From contig DASXXM010000019.1 in assembly GCA_036503065.1 (NCBI GenBank), forward strand, positions 1 through 23,012: a stretch of DNA of 23,012 bases. Direction: 5' to 3'. Below are positions 1-6,767 of the stretch, in pieces. The translations under genes and the position numbers were made by a program. How positions within the stretch are numbered: position 1 is the stretch's first letter; each line of letters opens with the position of its first letter. Below the pieces are notes generated by a model. That model ran no database searches. It had not been told where the DNA came from and saw only the letters and a list, made by a program, of their open reading frames with translations. This DNA is from DATEPR01 sp036503065. GTDB lineage: Bacteria; Actinomycetota; Actinomycetes; Mycobacteriales; Pseudonocardiaceae.

Positions 1-1480
1 ACGGTGCCGGCTGACCGCTGTCGAAGGTCAGGAACACCGTGTGGGTGCCGGTCACCCGGGAGATGTTGGCCGGCACGGTTCGCCAACTCTGCCAGCCGCC
101 GGTGTTGGCGACGGCGAAACTGCCGATCGACGGACTGGTCAGGCTGTCCAGGTGCACGTTCACCAGCCCGCTCACCCCGCCCGCGGCTCCGGACGCCACC
201 CTGGCCATGAACTGCGTCGCGCCGCTGGTGCCGAAGTTGATGTTCGGATACTGGGCCCACGCGCCGTTGCCCAACTGGCCGTAGTCCTGGCCGCCGCCGG
301 TGTCCTGGGTGGCTTCGGCCGTGGCGTTGTGCGATGCCGACGCGCTGGTCCCCGCGATCTGCGCGAACGCGGAACCACCACCGGTGCCGCCACCACCGGT
401 GGTGGTGGTCGGGGGCGCGGTGGTCGTCGGCGGATTGGTGGTGGTCGGCGGCGGGTTGGTAGTGGTCGTGCCGCCACCACCGCCGCCCGAGCTCTGGTAG
501 ACCGCCACGTAGTCCACGGTCATCGCGGCGCCGGACGACGTCGCGGCGGATGGCGAGCCGCAGCCGCAGATGGCGTTGGGGAAGGCGCCGCCGATGGCCA
601 GGTCGAGGATCACGAAGAAGCCGTGATCCACGGCGGCCTGCCAGGTGGCGACCGGCACCTGGTTCTCGTTGACGGTGAACTGGACGTTGCCGTCGACCAG
701 GAACCGCAGCTGCTCGGCCGAGGTGTTGCGACGGTCGATGATCACCGCGTAGGTGTGGAAACCGGTCTGGCAGCCGGCGCAGGCGCGCAGCCCGCTGCCG
801 ATGCCGGTGGTCTCGTTGCACGGACCGCCGGGGTCGACGCCGCAGTGGAAGGTCTCGGATTCCTGCGAACTGCCGTTGACGTCCTCCATGATGTCCAGCT
901 CGCCGATGCTGGGCCAGTTGGTGGCGCCGACCGGACGGGCCGCGGCGCCCATCGCCCAGAACGCGGGCCAGTAGCCCAGGCCGGTGGCCGGGTTGGGTTG
1001 TTCGATGGACGCCTGGATCTCCAGTTGGCCGCCGGCCGGGGCCGCGAAACTGGTGTTCTGGGTCTCCACCCGGCCGGAGGTCCATGCGCCGGACGCGTCG
1101 CGGATCGGTCGGATCACCAGGTGGCCGTTGCCGTCCTGGAAGACGTTGGCGGTGCTGTTGGTCTCCGACTCGACCTCGCCGGTGCCCCAGTTCCCCGCGC
1201 CGCCGGGGTAGCTGGTGCCCAGGTCGTAGAGCCAGTTGGCGGTGTTGAGCCCGGTGTTGGCGGCACCGTTGAAGTCGTCGGAGAAGACGGTGTTGAAGCC
1301 GGCGGGCGGGGCCGGCACGGCGGACGGCACGACCGACTTGGGAGTGGTGGCCGCGTTGGCATGCGCGACCACGAACAGTGCGGGCACGAGCATCAGCGCG
1401 GACAAGCCGACCAAGGGTGTGCGCAGCCTGCGCAGGCGTCTTCCGCGTGCCGGGGGCACGGCGGGTGGTGAGGCGGTCAT
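1..1480 (-). CDS. Secreted GH16 endo-beta-glucanase with C-terminal CBM6-like module (3' end cut by window)
   Basis: Translating from ATG 1480 gives 493 codons with no stop before the window edge. Residues 1-43 form a twin-arginine-rich/hydrophobic signal peptide (RRLRRLRT, then a hydrophobic core, ending near HANA). Residues ~60-310 are a glycoside hydrolase family 16 fold with the signature GELDIMED: nucleophile E194, D196 and acid/base E199. A Gly/Thr/Pro linker (~315-345) leads to a beta-sandwich with the features of CBM6 (ARVASG, then GGWQSWRTV, then HTVFLTFDSG). The enzyme should be exported and cut beta-1,3- or mixed-linked glucans, with the CBM anchoring it to polysaccharide; laminarinase is the likeliest activity but substrate is inferred. 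A strong RBS (GAGGAG) lies 1491-1496. The gene stands alone behind its own regulated promoter. Confidence 0.9.
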   Translation of the reverse strand, partial: MTASPPAVPPARGRRLRRLRTPLVGLSALMLVPALFVVAHANAATTPKSVVPSAVPAPPAGFNTVFSDDFNGAANTGLNTANWLYDLGTSYPGGAGNWGTGEVESETNSTANVFQDGNGHLVIRPIRDASGAWTSGRVETQNTSFAAPAGGQLEIQASIEQPNPATGLGYWPAFWAMGAAARPVGATNWPSIGELDIMEDVNGSSQESETFHCGVDPGGPCNETTGIGSGLRACAGCQTGFHTYAVIIDRRNTSAEQLRFLVDGNVQFTVNENQVPVATWQAAVDHGFFVILDLAIGGAFPNAICGCGSPSAATSSGAAMTVDYVAVYQSSGGGGGGTTTTNPPPTTTNPPTTTAPPTTTTGGGGTGGGSAFAQIAGTSASASHNATAEATQDTGGGQDYGQLGNGAWAQYPNINFGTSGATQFMARVASGAAGGVSGLVNVHLDSLTSPSIGSFAVANTGGWQSWRTVPANISRVTGTHTVFLTFDSGQPAP

Positions 1481-1603
1481 GGGCGGATTTCCTCCTCGAC
1501 GGTGGGGAGAGGGGCTGGCCAGCCGTACCGCGGACACGTTGAGTAACCGACATGAAGGCCGTTGATCAGCCCCGTGGCGGTGATTACATGGTGCGGTGAC
1601 CAA

Positions 1604-1633
1604 ATGAAAGCGCTTACCGCTACGTCCCGTCAA
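1604..1633 (-). promoter_or_regulatory. GH16 promoter overlapped by a LacI-type operator
   Basis: On the minus strand TTGACG (1633-1628) is followed by an 18-nt spacer and TTTCAT (1609-1604), a plausible -35/-10 pair. The 14-mer GGTAAGCGCTTTCA (1618-1605) sits over the spacer and -10. Its centre AAGCGCTT is palindromic and it closely fits the operator style of LacI/GalR-family sugar regulators (cre-like). Repression released by an oligosaccharide is the expected logic for an extracellular glucanase. The 5' UTR would be about 115 nt. Confidence 0.6.
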
Positions 1634-1639
1634 TGCCCG

Positions 1640-1658
1640 TTCACCAGTGAATCGATTC
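1640..1658. promoter_or_regulatory. Two overlapping palindromes upstream of the GH16 promoter
   Basis: TTCAC-CA-GTGAA (1640-1651) runs into the perfect 10-bp palindrome GAATCGATTC (1649-1658), just upstream of the -35 of the GH16 gene. It could be a second regulator site, for example for an activator. No regulator is visible in the window. Confidence 0.35.
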
Positions 1659-1724
1659 AGCCGACTAGACCACTCCGCCAAACCGGGACATTTGCGATTG
1701 GCGCGGCCGACGTTGCCCGAGCCG

Positions 1725-2378
1725 CTACGCCAGGGGCAGCGTGATCGCGGTGAGCACCAGGCCGTCGCGGGCCAGCCACCGGCCGGACATCGTGGTCAGC
1801 GGTGGGCCTGCCATGGCGGTTCCGTCGATCAGGATCTTGGCCTCGAACCTGCCGCCGGCCGGGTCGATCGTGATCTCCGCGTCCTCGAAGCCGAGCCACC
1901 GGCCGGTCAGCGGGAACCACGCCTTGTAGACGCTCTCCTTGGCGCTGAACAACAACCGGTCCCACCAGACCGCGCTGTGGTCCCGGCCGGCCAGCCAGGT
2001 CAGCTCCGGCCCGAACGCGATGTGGCTCAGCACGCCGTCCGGCAGTTCGCCGTGCACCTCGGCGTCCACGCCGATCGAGCGCACCTTGGCGGCGTGCGCG
2101 ACGGCGGCGGCGACGTAACCGGTGGTGTGCGTGATGCTGCCGACGACCCCGGCCGGCCAGATCGGTTGGCCCTTGGGACCGCGCTGGATCGCAGTTGCCG
2201 CGATGCCGAGACCGGCCAGCGCCCGGCGCGCGCAGGTCCGCGCGTTGGTCACCTCACGGCGACGCTTGGCCACCGCTTTGGCCACCAGGTGTTCCTCCGC
2301 CGGCAGCAGGTAGGCGTCCGGGTCGTCGCCACGGAGGTCGACCGCGATCACCTCCGGTGGCAGCAGTTCGGCCAGCAT
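1725..2378 (-). CDS. pptT: 4'-phosphopantetheinyl transferase, PptT/Sfp-type
   Basis: This 217-residue enzyme moves the phosphopantetheine arm of CoA onto a serine of acyl and peptidyl carrier proteins (fatty acid, polyketide, NRPS). It has the Sfp-superfamily motifs in order: SITHT (81-85), the Mg-binding GVDAE (103-107, D105 and E107) and FSAKESVYKAW (144-154, E148). Length matches mycobacterial PptT (about 227 aa). I chose ATG 2378 because it overlaps the pptH stop as TGATG, which implies translational coupling, and because MLAELLPPEV is the usual start of the family. A GTG at 2402 would add eight residues. Being encoded directly behind pptH mirrors the Mycobacterium tuberculosis Rv2795c-Rv2794c arrangement. 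It is followed by 244 bp before the GH16 gene. Confidence 0.92.
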   Translation of the reverse strand: MLAELLPPEVIAVDLRGDDPDAYLLPAEEHLVAKAVAKRRREVTNARTCARRALAGLGIAATAIQRGPKGQPIWPAGVVGSITHTTGYVAAAVAHAAKVRSIGVDAEVHGELPDGVLSHIAFGPELTWLAGRDHSAVWWDRLLFSAKESVYKAWFPLTGRWLGFEDAEITIDPAGGRFEAKILIDGTAMAGPPLTTMSGRWLARDGLVLTAITLPLA

Positions 2379-3247
2379 CAGCCCGCCTGCCTTCGGTTCC
2401 ACGGCACCCTGGTCGGGTCGCCGGGCAGGATCTCACGCAGCGGCACGGGCGGCTGTGTCTTCCTGGCGCGCCATTCCCGCGGGTAGCCCAGCGACACCTC
2501 CTCGAACCGCACGCCGTCGTACTCCAGCGTGACCGGGATGTGCAGGTGGCCGTAGACGGCGACGGCGGCCCGGAACCGCAGGTGCCAGTCCGCGGTCCGC
2601 TCGGTGCCGCACCACATGGCGAGGTGCTGGTGACGCAGCATCGTGGTCGGCCCCCGGTGCAGCGGGAAGTGTGAGATCAGCACGGTAGGCAGGTGGTCGG
2701 GGATGGCGGCCAGCCTGCGCTCGGTCAGCTCGACCCGGTGCGCACACCACTCCTGGCGGCTGGCGAACGGGTCCGGGTGCAGGAGCTGCTCGTCGGTGAA
2801 GACGAGGCCGGTCGAGTAGGCGTGGTCCATCGCGTCGGCCAGCGGCGTGGCCGGATCGCGGAAACTGTAGTCGTAGAGCAGGAACAGCGGCGCGACCACG
2901 TAGGAACTGTCGTCGGTCACCCAGATCGGGTACTCGTCCTCCGGGGTGAGGACGCCGAGCCCCCGGCACAGCTCGACGAGCTCGTCGTAGCGCGCGGCGC
3001 CGCGCAGGCCGGCCGGATTGCCGCGGACCGTCCACAGTTCATGGTTGCCCGGCGCCCAGATCACCTTCGCGAACCGCTCGGCGAACATGGCGAGCGTCCG
3101 TTCGATGGCGTCGGTCGACTCGGCGACGTCGCCCGCGACGATCAGCCAGTCGTCGTCGTGCCGGGGACGGATGTCGGCCACGATCGGGCCGTTGCCGTCA
3201 TGGGTCACGTGGAGATCGCTCGTGGCGAGTAGTGATCGAACCGGCAC
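2378..3247 (-). CDS. pptH: Calcineurin-like metallophosphoesterase, probable phosphopantetheinyl hydrolase PptH
   Basis: The 289-residue protein carries the binuclear metal site of calcineurin-like phosphoesterases: DLH (D11, H13), GDV (D40), GNHE (N68, H69), a SHFPLH block and GHLH near the C terminus. In M. tuberculosis the homologous gene directly upstream of pptT encodes PptH, which strips phosphopantetheine from carrier proteins, the reverse of PptT. Same order and a 1-nt TGATG overlap here make PptH the best call; activity is inferred from family and context. The start is GTG 3247. TAACCT on the minus strand (3259-3254) lies 6 nt before it, so the mRNA may be leaderless. A generic phosphodiesterase is the alternative. 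Confidence 0.85.
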   Translation of the reverse strand: MPVRSLLATSDLHVTHDGNGPIVADIRPRHDDDWLIVAGDVAESTDAIERTLAMFAERFAKVIWAPGNHELWTVRGNPAGLRGAARYDELVELCRGLGVLTPEDEYPIWVTDDSSYVVAPLFLLYDYSFRDPATPLADAMDHAYSTGLVFTDEQLLHPDPFASRQEWCAHRVELTERRLAAIPDHLPTVLISHFPLHRGPTTMLRHQHLAMWCGTERTADWHLRFRAAVAVYGHLHIPVTLEYDGVRFEEVSLGYPREWRARKTQPPVPLREILPGDPTRVPWNRRQAG

Positions 3248-3355
3248 CCGCCCAGGTTACCCACCGATCGGGTTACGTCGGCGCGGTCGGTCACCTGGCC
3301 CGATGCGGTTCGTGGTGCCACCGGTAGACGGAACCAGGTGTGCCGCTCACCACAC

Positions 3356-3376
3356 CGTTACGCGAATCGCGTAACG
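3356..3376. promoter_or_regulatory. 21-bp perfect palindrome before the DivIVA-like gene
   Basis: The arms CGTTACGCGA and TCGCGTAACG are exact reverse complements around a single A. The site ends 7 nt before the ATG at 3384, leaving only AAGG as ribosome-binding sequence. It may be a dimeric regulator operator or an RNA hairpin sequestering the start. It lies in the divergent pptH/DivIVA intergenic region, about 110 bp from the pptH start. Confidence 0.6.
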
Positions 3377-3383
3377 TCAAGGC

Positions 3384-4385
3384 ATGGCGCGCCCTGAGGA
3401 CCGTGAACTGGTACCGCTGAAGCCCGGTTTCGACGTCGTCTGGCACGGCTTCGACCGCGCCCAGGTCAAGCAGTACCTGGACGACCTCGAGGAAGAAATC
3501 AAGCTGATCTCCGCTGATCGGAACGCCGCACTGTCCCAAGTGGCCGATCTGACGGAGCAGCTGGGCTCGGCGCACTCCCGGATCACCGAACTCACCAAGC
3601 AGGTCACCGAACTGGTGGAACTGCCCAAGAATCCCGACGACCTCGACGACCGATGCAAGCGCATGGTCCAGTTGGCGCACCACCAGGCCGCGGAGATCAC
3701 CGCGCGGGCGCAGGCCGCGGCGACGCACTCCTGGTCCGGCGCCGAGGAAGCGGCCGCCAAACTCCGCACCGGCTACGAGAAGCTGCTCGCCGAGCTGGAC
3801 AACCAGCGCCAGGAGGGCCGCGCGGAGCACAGCAAGGTCGTCGACCAGGCGCGGACGCAGGTCGCCGAGATGACCACGTCGTCGGCGAACCGCCAGCGCG
3901 AACTGGACGCGGCCGCCGAACAGCGCCGCCGCCAGATCGAGGACGAGTTCGAGCACGCCATGACCACGAAGCGGCAGGCACTGGCCAAGGAGATCGAACG
4001 GCAGCGCGCCGAGGCACGCGCCGACGCCGAACGCCGGGTCCGCGAGGCAACGGAGGACGCGGAGCGGCGGGTGCGCGACGCCAGCGAGAAGGCCGACCGC
4101 CGGCAGCGCGAGACCGCGGACGAGTGCGCGCGGCGCGTCACCGACGCCACCCGGCAGGTCCAGGACCTCCAGTCGCTGCGGCAGCGGATCACCGAGCAGC
4201 TCAAGTCGGCACACACGTTGCTGCGTGACGCGAGCCCACTGCTGGACCCACTGGCGGACGAGGACGCCGCGCCGGCCCGGCAGCAGCAGTCCCAGCAGAC
4301 GACGGTGCCCATCGCGACCAAGGGCGGCAAGCAGGGTGTGCCGGCCCCGCGTGTACAGCAACCGGCGACGGCTCAGCAAACCTGA
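3384..4385 (+). CDS. DivIVA-domain coiled-coil protein
   Basis: This 333-residue protein begins with a DivIVA-like membrane-binding head (about residues 10-45, with GFDVVWHGFDRAQVKQYLDD). A long, charged, heptad-rich coiled coil follows (about 45-285), dominated by E, R, A and Q, with repeated AERRVREATEDAERRVRDA units at ~210-235. A Q/P/T-rich disordered tail ends it. It has no catalytic motif. Actinobacterial relatives (Wag31/DivIVA, and Scy/FilP-like cytoskeletal proteins) mark poles and organise tip growth, so a scaffold role in polarised growth or division is likely. It is too divergent in the tail to be called the essential wag31 itself, which normally sits beside the dcw cluster. It is monocistronic. 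Confidence 0.85.
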   Translation: MARPEDRELVPLKPGFDVVWHGFDRAQVKQYLDDLEEEIKLISADRNAALSQVADLTEQLGSAHSRITELTKQVTELVELPKNPDDLDDRCKRMVQLAHHQAAEITARAQAAATHSWSGAEEAAAKLRTGYEKLLAELDNQRQEGRAEHSKVVDQARTQVAEMTTSSANRQRELDAAAEQRRRQIEDEFEHAMTTKRQALAKEIERQRAEARADAERRVREATEDAERRVRDASEKADRRQRETADECARRVTDATRQVQDLQSLRQRITEQLKSAHTLLRDASPLLDPLADEDAAPARQQQSQQTTVPIATKGGKQGVPAPRVQQPATAQQT

Positions 4386-4430
4386 CCAACACCCGCGTTC
4401 CACCAACGAAACGCTTGCAGCGCAGCAGGT

Positions 4431-4457
4431 CCGGCTGTCGGTTTGACCGTCAGCCGG
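4431..4457. terminator. Hairpin terminator between convergent genes
   Basis: CCGGCTGTCGG and CCGTCAGCCGG pair over 11 positions with one T-T mismatch around the loop TTTGA. The hairpin lies between the convergent DivIVA-like and esterase genes and includes the esterase stop codon. Position and stability suggest a bidirectional terminator, although there is no clear U tract. Confidence 0.6.
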
Positions 4458-5451
4458 CCAGTGCCGTGAGGTCCGGTCGGTCGTTCTCGGCCGGTCGGAC
4501 GAGGCCGCGGATGAACGCGGCGATGCCGCGGATGGCTGCCTTGCTCTCCGGGAGCAGGTTGCCCAGCACCGGGAAGGCGTGCACCTGGCCGGCCCAGACC
4601 TGCAGCGTGACCGGTACGTCGGCGTCGGCAAGTCGTGCGGCCATCAGTTCGGCGTCGCAGCGGAGGACCTCGCTCTCGGAGGCGACCAGCAGCACCGGTG
4701 GCAGGCCGGTCAGGTCCTGGTTGACCGGCGACGGGTCCGGTTGGTCATCGGCGAGTTCGGCGCCCAGCAGCCGGGTCAGTTCGGGGAGCCGGATGACGGG
4801 CGCGTAGGCGTCCCGGCCGGCGTTCGGGTGGGCCAGCTTGGTCGTCGAGTCGAAGTCCAGCCAGGGCGACAGCGCGACGATCCCGGCCGGCCCCGGCAGG
4901 TCCTCGGCCAGGGCCGCGAGCGCGGTGGCGAACGCCAGGTAGCCGCCTGCCGAGTCGCCCGCCAACACGATCCGGGTCGAGTCGAAACCCTCCGCGAGCA
5001 GTCCACGGTAGACGGAGAGGCAATCCGCAACGGAACCGGCGAGCCGGACCGTGGGCAGTTGGCGGTAGCCGACCGACAGCACCGGCAGGCCGCTGGCCTG
5101 CGCGATCATGGCCACCTCGTACCGGTGGGTGGCGACACCGCAGGTCACGAAGGCGCCGCCGTGGAAGTACAGGACCACACCCGGTTCGCCCGGCGTCCCG
5201 GTGTCGTCGGTCGGCGTCGGCCGTACCCATTCCCCGACGAAGCCGCCGAAACTCACCCGCTCGACCCTGACCCCGCATGGGGCGGGCAGCAGATCGGCGG
5301 CCGTTTCCAGCAGGCACAGCGGCCGGATGCCCCAGCCGGTGAGCGGCCAGTACGTGAGCAGGGGGCGCACCATCAGCCGGGCCGCCGCGAACACGAGTCG
5401 CGCCCGGAGACTGACGTCGGTGTGCTCGTCGACCACCGCCTCGACGCTCAT
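4450..5451 (-). CDS. Alpha/beta-hydrolase, hormone-sensitive-lipase (HSL) family esterase
   Basis: The 333-residue protein has the HSL-family oxyanion motif HGG (97-99, in YFHGGAF), the nucleophile elbow GDSAGG with S167, and the catalytic His H291 in GQVHAF. The acid is probably in the SESEVLRCD stretch (258-266). A cap-like N terminus with hydrophobic segments precedes it. There is no signal peptide, so a cytoplasmic carboxylesterase or short-chain lipase is expected; the substrate is unknown. I chose ATG 5451 because AAAGGGGGG lies 5-13 nt upstream; the reading frame stays open to 5541, but that extra part (Cys/Arg-rich) covers the promoter and hairpin. It is convergent with the DivIVA-like gene and not in an operon. 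Confidence 0.9.
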   Translation of the reverse strand: MSVEAVVDEHTDVSLRARLVFAAARLMVRPLLTYWPLTGWGIRPLCLLETAADLLPAPCGVRVERVSFGGFVGEWVRPTPTDDTGTPGEPGVVLYFHGGAFVTCGVATHRYEVAMIAQASGLPVLSVGYRQLPTVRLAGSVADCLSVYRGLLAEGFDSTRIVLAGDSAGGYLAFATALAALAEDLPGPAGIVALSPWLDFDSTTKLAHPNAGRDAYAPVIRLPELTRLLGAELADDQPDPSPVNQDLTGLPPVLLVASESEVLRCDAELMAARLADADVPVTLQVWAGQVHAFPVLGNLLPESKAAIRGIAAFIRGLVRPAENDRPDLTALAG

Positions 5452-5474
5452 CGCGTGCCCCCCTTTGGGCCGGC

Positions 5475-5523
5475 AAGCGGTCCTCGACGACCGCTTTATC
5501 CGAGGATGACACGCGCAAGTAAC
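5475..5523 (-). promoter_or_regulatory. Esterase promoter with operator-like inverted repeat
   Basis: On the minus strand GTTACT (5523-5518) and GATAAA (5500-5495) are 17 nt apart. The inverted repeat AAGCGGTC-GTCGAG-GACCGCTT (5496-5475) begins at the end of the -10 and covers the expected start of transcription. It is either an operator placed for repression or a 5' UTR hairpin. Confidence 0.5.
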
Positions 5524-5561
5524 ATATTGACAACCCAACACGCGAACTATTCACCTTCGGA

Positions 5562-5824
5562 AACGGTCATCGCGCGTGCCTGATCGGTGTCACACCGTCA
5601 CGACCGAACCAATGTCCACCCCATTGGGTGGTATTTCATCCTGATCTCGGCTGGTGGCGTGTGGTTGACCGGGTTTGGTAATCGTCCAGCCGGGCAGGAC
5701 GTGTCAGGCCTGCCATGCCTGTTCGTGCTGAGCCAGGACGAGCAGGATGAAAAGTGCTCATTTAGGGCTTCTGGTTACTATGCGACTTAACACCCATGTC
5801 CGACGAACAGGCGATCACGGTCGG
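5562..5824. repeat. Direct repeat, copy 1 (split by a 138-bp insert)
   Basis: 5562-5626 matches 7029-7093 (60 of 65 positions) and 5765-5824 matches 7095-7154 (55 of 60), in the same orientation. In this copy the halves are separated by 5627-5764; in copy 2 they are 1 nt apart. Copy 1 holds a CGGTGT-C-ACACCG palindrome (5585-5597) and CCACCC-CATT-GGGTGG (5616-5631) at the insert boundary. No convincing coding capacity is seen. The stretch from the esterase start to the HTH ORF (5452-5814) otherwise holds only the esterase promoter. Confidence 0.85.
5627..5764. mobile_element. Possible MITE-like insert within repeat copy 1
   Basis: This 138-bp stretch interrupts repeat copy 1 and is absent from copy 2. 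Near its ends are the inverted sequences TTTCATCCTG-AT-CTC (5634-5648) and GAGCAGGATGAAA (5740-5752), which pair over 13 positions apart from a 2-nt bulge. GGG occurs on both sides (5626-5628 and 5765-5767), but a clean target duplication cannot be shown. It has no ORF of note. It could equally be a segment lost from copy 2. Confidence 0.4.
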
Positions 5825-5967
5825 ACCGAACAGCGGGTGCAGATCCGTTGTCCTTGGCTGGCTTTGGGGAAGTCGTCGTGACGTCGGCGCCGGTTGCTCA
5901 CGGTCTGGCGACGGACTCGTGCCTGCTTGGCGATGTCCGCCATGGTTCGGTCTGTCATGGTCGTCAT
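5815..5967 (-). CDS. Small helix-turn-helix ORF, possibly a frameshifted remnant
   Basis: ATG 5967 opens a 50-residue ORF, 21 nt after the stop of the Abi gene on the same strand. Residues 9-36 (MADIAKQARVRRQTVSNRRRRHDDFPKA) resemble the DNA-binding helix-turn-helix found at the N terminus of actinobacterial N-6 DNA methylases and related regulators, whose usual form is ADIA-x-AGV-x-R-x-x-VSNWRRRHxDFPxP; here the Trp is Arg. The rest (SQGQRICTRCSVRP) is unlike those proteins, whereas the +1 frame from the same point reads TTDLHPLFGPT, reminiscent of the family's usual continuation. So it is either a short regulator or antitoxin partner for the Abi protein, or a frameshifted fragment. Only weak SD (AAGAGA) is present. 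Its 3' end enters repeat copy 1. Confidence 0.5.
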   Translation of the reverse strand: MTTMTDRTMADIAKQARVRRQTVSNRRRRHDDFPKASQGQRICTRCSVRP

Positions 5968-5988
5968 CTCTTACCAACGTCGACCAGA

Positions 5989-6657
5989 TCAGAACTCGGG
6001 ATCGGCGTCGCCGTCGCACACGGCGCGACGGCGTCGCAACACGCGTTCCACCCGATCATGCCGCCGTACGTACTCCACGGCCGGCAGCGAGATGTACCCC
6101 ATCAAGTCCAGGATCGTCCCGTGGTCAGCCTTGATATGGCGCTGGTGGATCGGCTCGGCGTGCGATATCCGGTTGCGCAGCAACCTCATCGCGTCCAGTC
6201 GCCAATGCAGATCGCGACGTCCGCCCGAGTAATGTGGGAACGCGTGTCGCAACGCTGGACGCCACAGCGTGGTCTCGTAGTTACGGCCCTTGCCGAGCAG
6301 TGCGATCCAGAATCCGAAGTGCAACTCGGCGACCATCGCGTCAGGTACGGCTGGTTTGCCGCCCCTTGCCAACTTCGTGGCAGCGTCCGCGAGCAGTCCT
6401 TTGGCCACGTCGTGCAGATCGACCCGGCGATCACGCCACCAGTCGGATCGCCCGACCATCGCGGCGAGCCGCTCGTGCAACGCGTTCCGCAGCACAACTT
6501 CAAGGCAACCCAGGGGGCCGTTAAGCGCAGCCGACACCTCGACGTTCCAGGCGTACAGCCGGAACGCTTTGGCGATGTCGCCGTTGCAATGCTTGAGGTA
6601 CGGCTCCATCCGCGCCGCTGAGAACGCCTCCAGGAGGCCCTCGAACTCCGCGTCCAT
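5989..6657 (-). CDS. Abi-like HEPN protein (probable abortive-infection RNase toxin)
   Basis: The 222-residue protein matches the actinobacterial Abi_2-type family: an early FRLYAWNVEVSAALNGPL segment (32-49), EVVLRNALHERL (53-64), then FGFWIALL (114-121) and RLLRNRISHAEPIHQRH (158-174). R161-x4-H166 is the Rx4-6H signature of HEPN nucleases. Such proteins cut RNA and usually act as toxins in phage defence, held in check by a partner protein or RNA. It is all alpha-helical, with no signal peptide. It starts at ATG 6657 with GGAGG 13-17 nt upstream. The flanks hold long direct repeats, a possible HTH partner 21 bp downstream, and a tRNA gene. Phage-defence function is inferred from family. Confidence 0.85.
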   Translation of the reverse strand: MDAEFEGLLEAFSAARMEPYLKHCNGDIAKAFRLYAWNVEVSAALNGPLGCLEVVLRNALHERLAAMVGRSDWWRDRRVDLHDVAKGLLADAATKLARGGKPAVPDAMVAELHFGFWIALLGKGRNYETTLWRPALRHAFPHYSGGRRDLHWRLDAMRLLRNRISHAEPIHQRHIKADHGTILDLMGYISLPAVEYVRRHDRVERVLRRRRAVCDGDADPEF

Positions 6658-6688
6658 GAAGAACCCCGGCCTCCAGTCGCGATGATGT

Positions 6689-6716
6689 ACAGTAGCGGTG
6701 TAAGCCCCGGTGTCAG
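6689..6716 (-). promoter_or_regulatory. Promoter of the Abi gene
   Basis: On the minus strand CTGACA (6716-6711) and TACTGT (6694-6689) are 16 nt apart, close to actinobacterial housekeeping promoters (TTGACA, TAnnnT). Transcription would start about 25 nt before the ATG at 6657. Confidence 0.5.
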
Positions 6717-6724
6717 CCTCTGCT

Positions 6725-6767
6725 CAGCATGCTGCCCGGGGCGCTGCTTTTGGCGCGACTCAGCGCC
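6725..6767. promoter_or_regulatory. Palindrome and hairpin upstream of the Abi promoter
   Basis: CAGCATGCTG (6725-6734) is a perfect 10-bp palindrome, 8 bp upstream of the -35. Next to it GGCGCTG (6740-6746) and CAGCGCC (6761-6767) are exact inverted repeats with a 14-nt loop. The pair may be an operator for the HTH protein or part of a structured RNA. A further hairpin CATCC-GAGT-GGATG lies at 6814-6827. The rest of 6658-7028 holds no convincing gene. Confidence 0.4.

Noticed and set aside
41..1471. 476-residue plus-strand ORF opposite the GH16 gene
   Set aside because: Gly/Arg/Ala-rich shadow; the minus frame has a GH16 signature, signal peptide and RBS.
3291..4631. 446-residue minus-strand ORF over the DivIVA-like gene
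   Set aside because: Arg/Leu-rich antisense of a clear coiled-coil coding frame.
5587..5790. Short ORFs inside the direct repeats (5587-5790 and 7054-7251)
   Set aside because: Both start alike only because of the repeat; they diverge, lack RBS, and the second runs into the tRNA.
5848..6621. 257-residue plus-strand ORF over the Abi gene
   Set aside because: The opposite frame has the HEPN signature and a promoter; this one has no recognisable domain.
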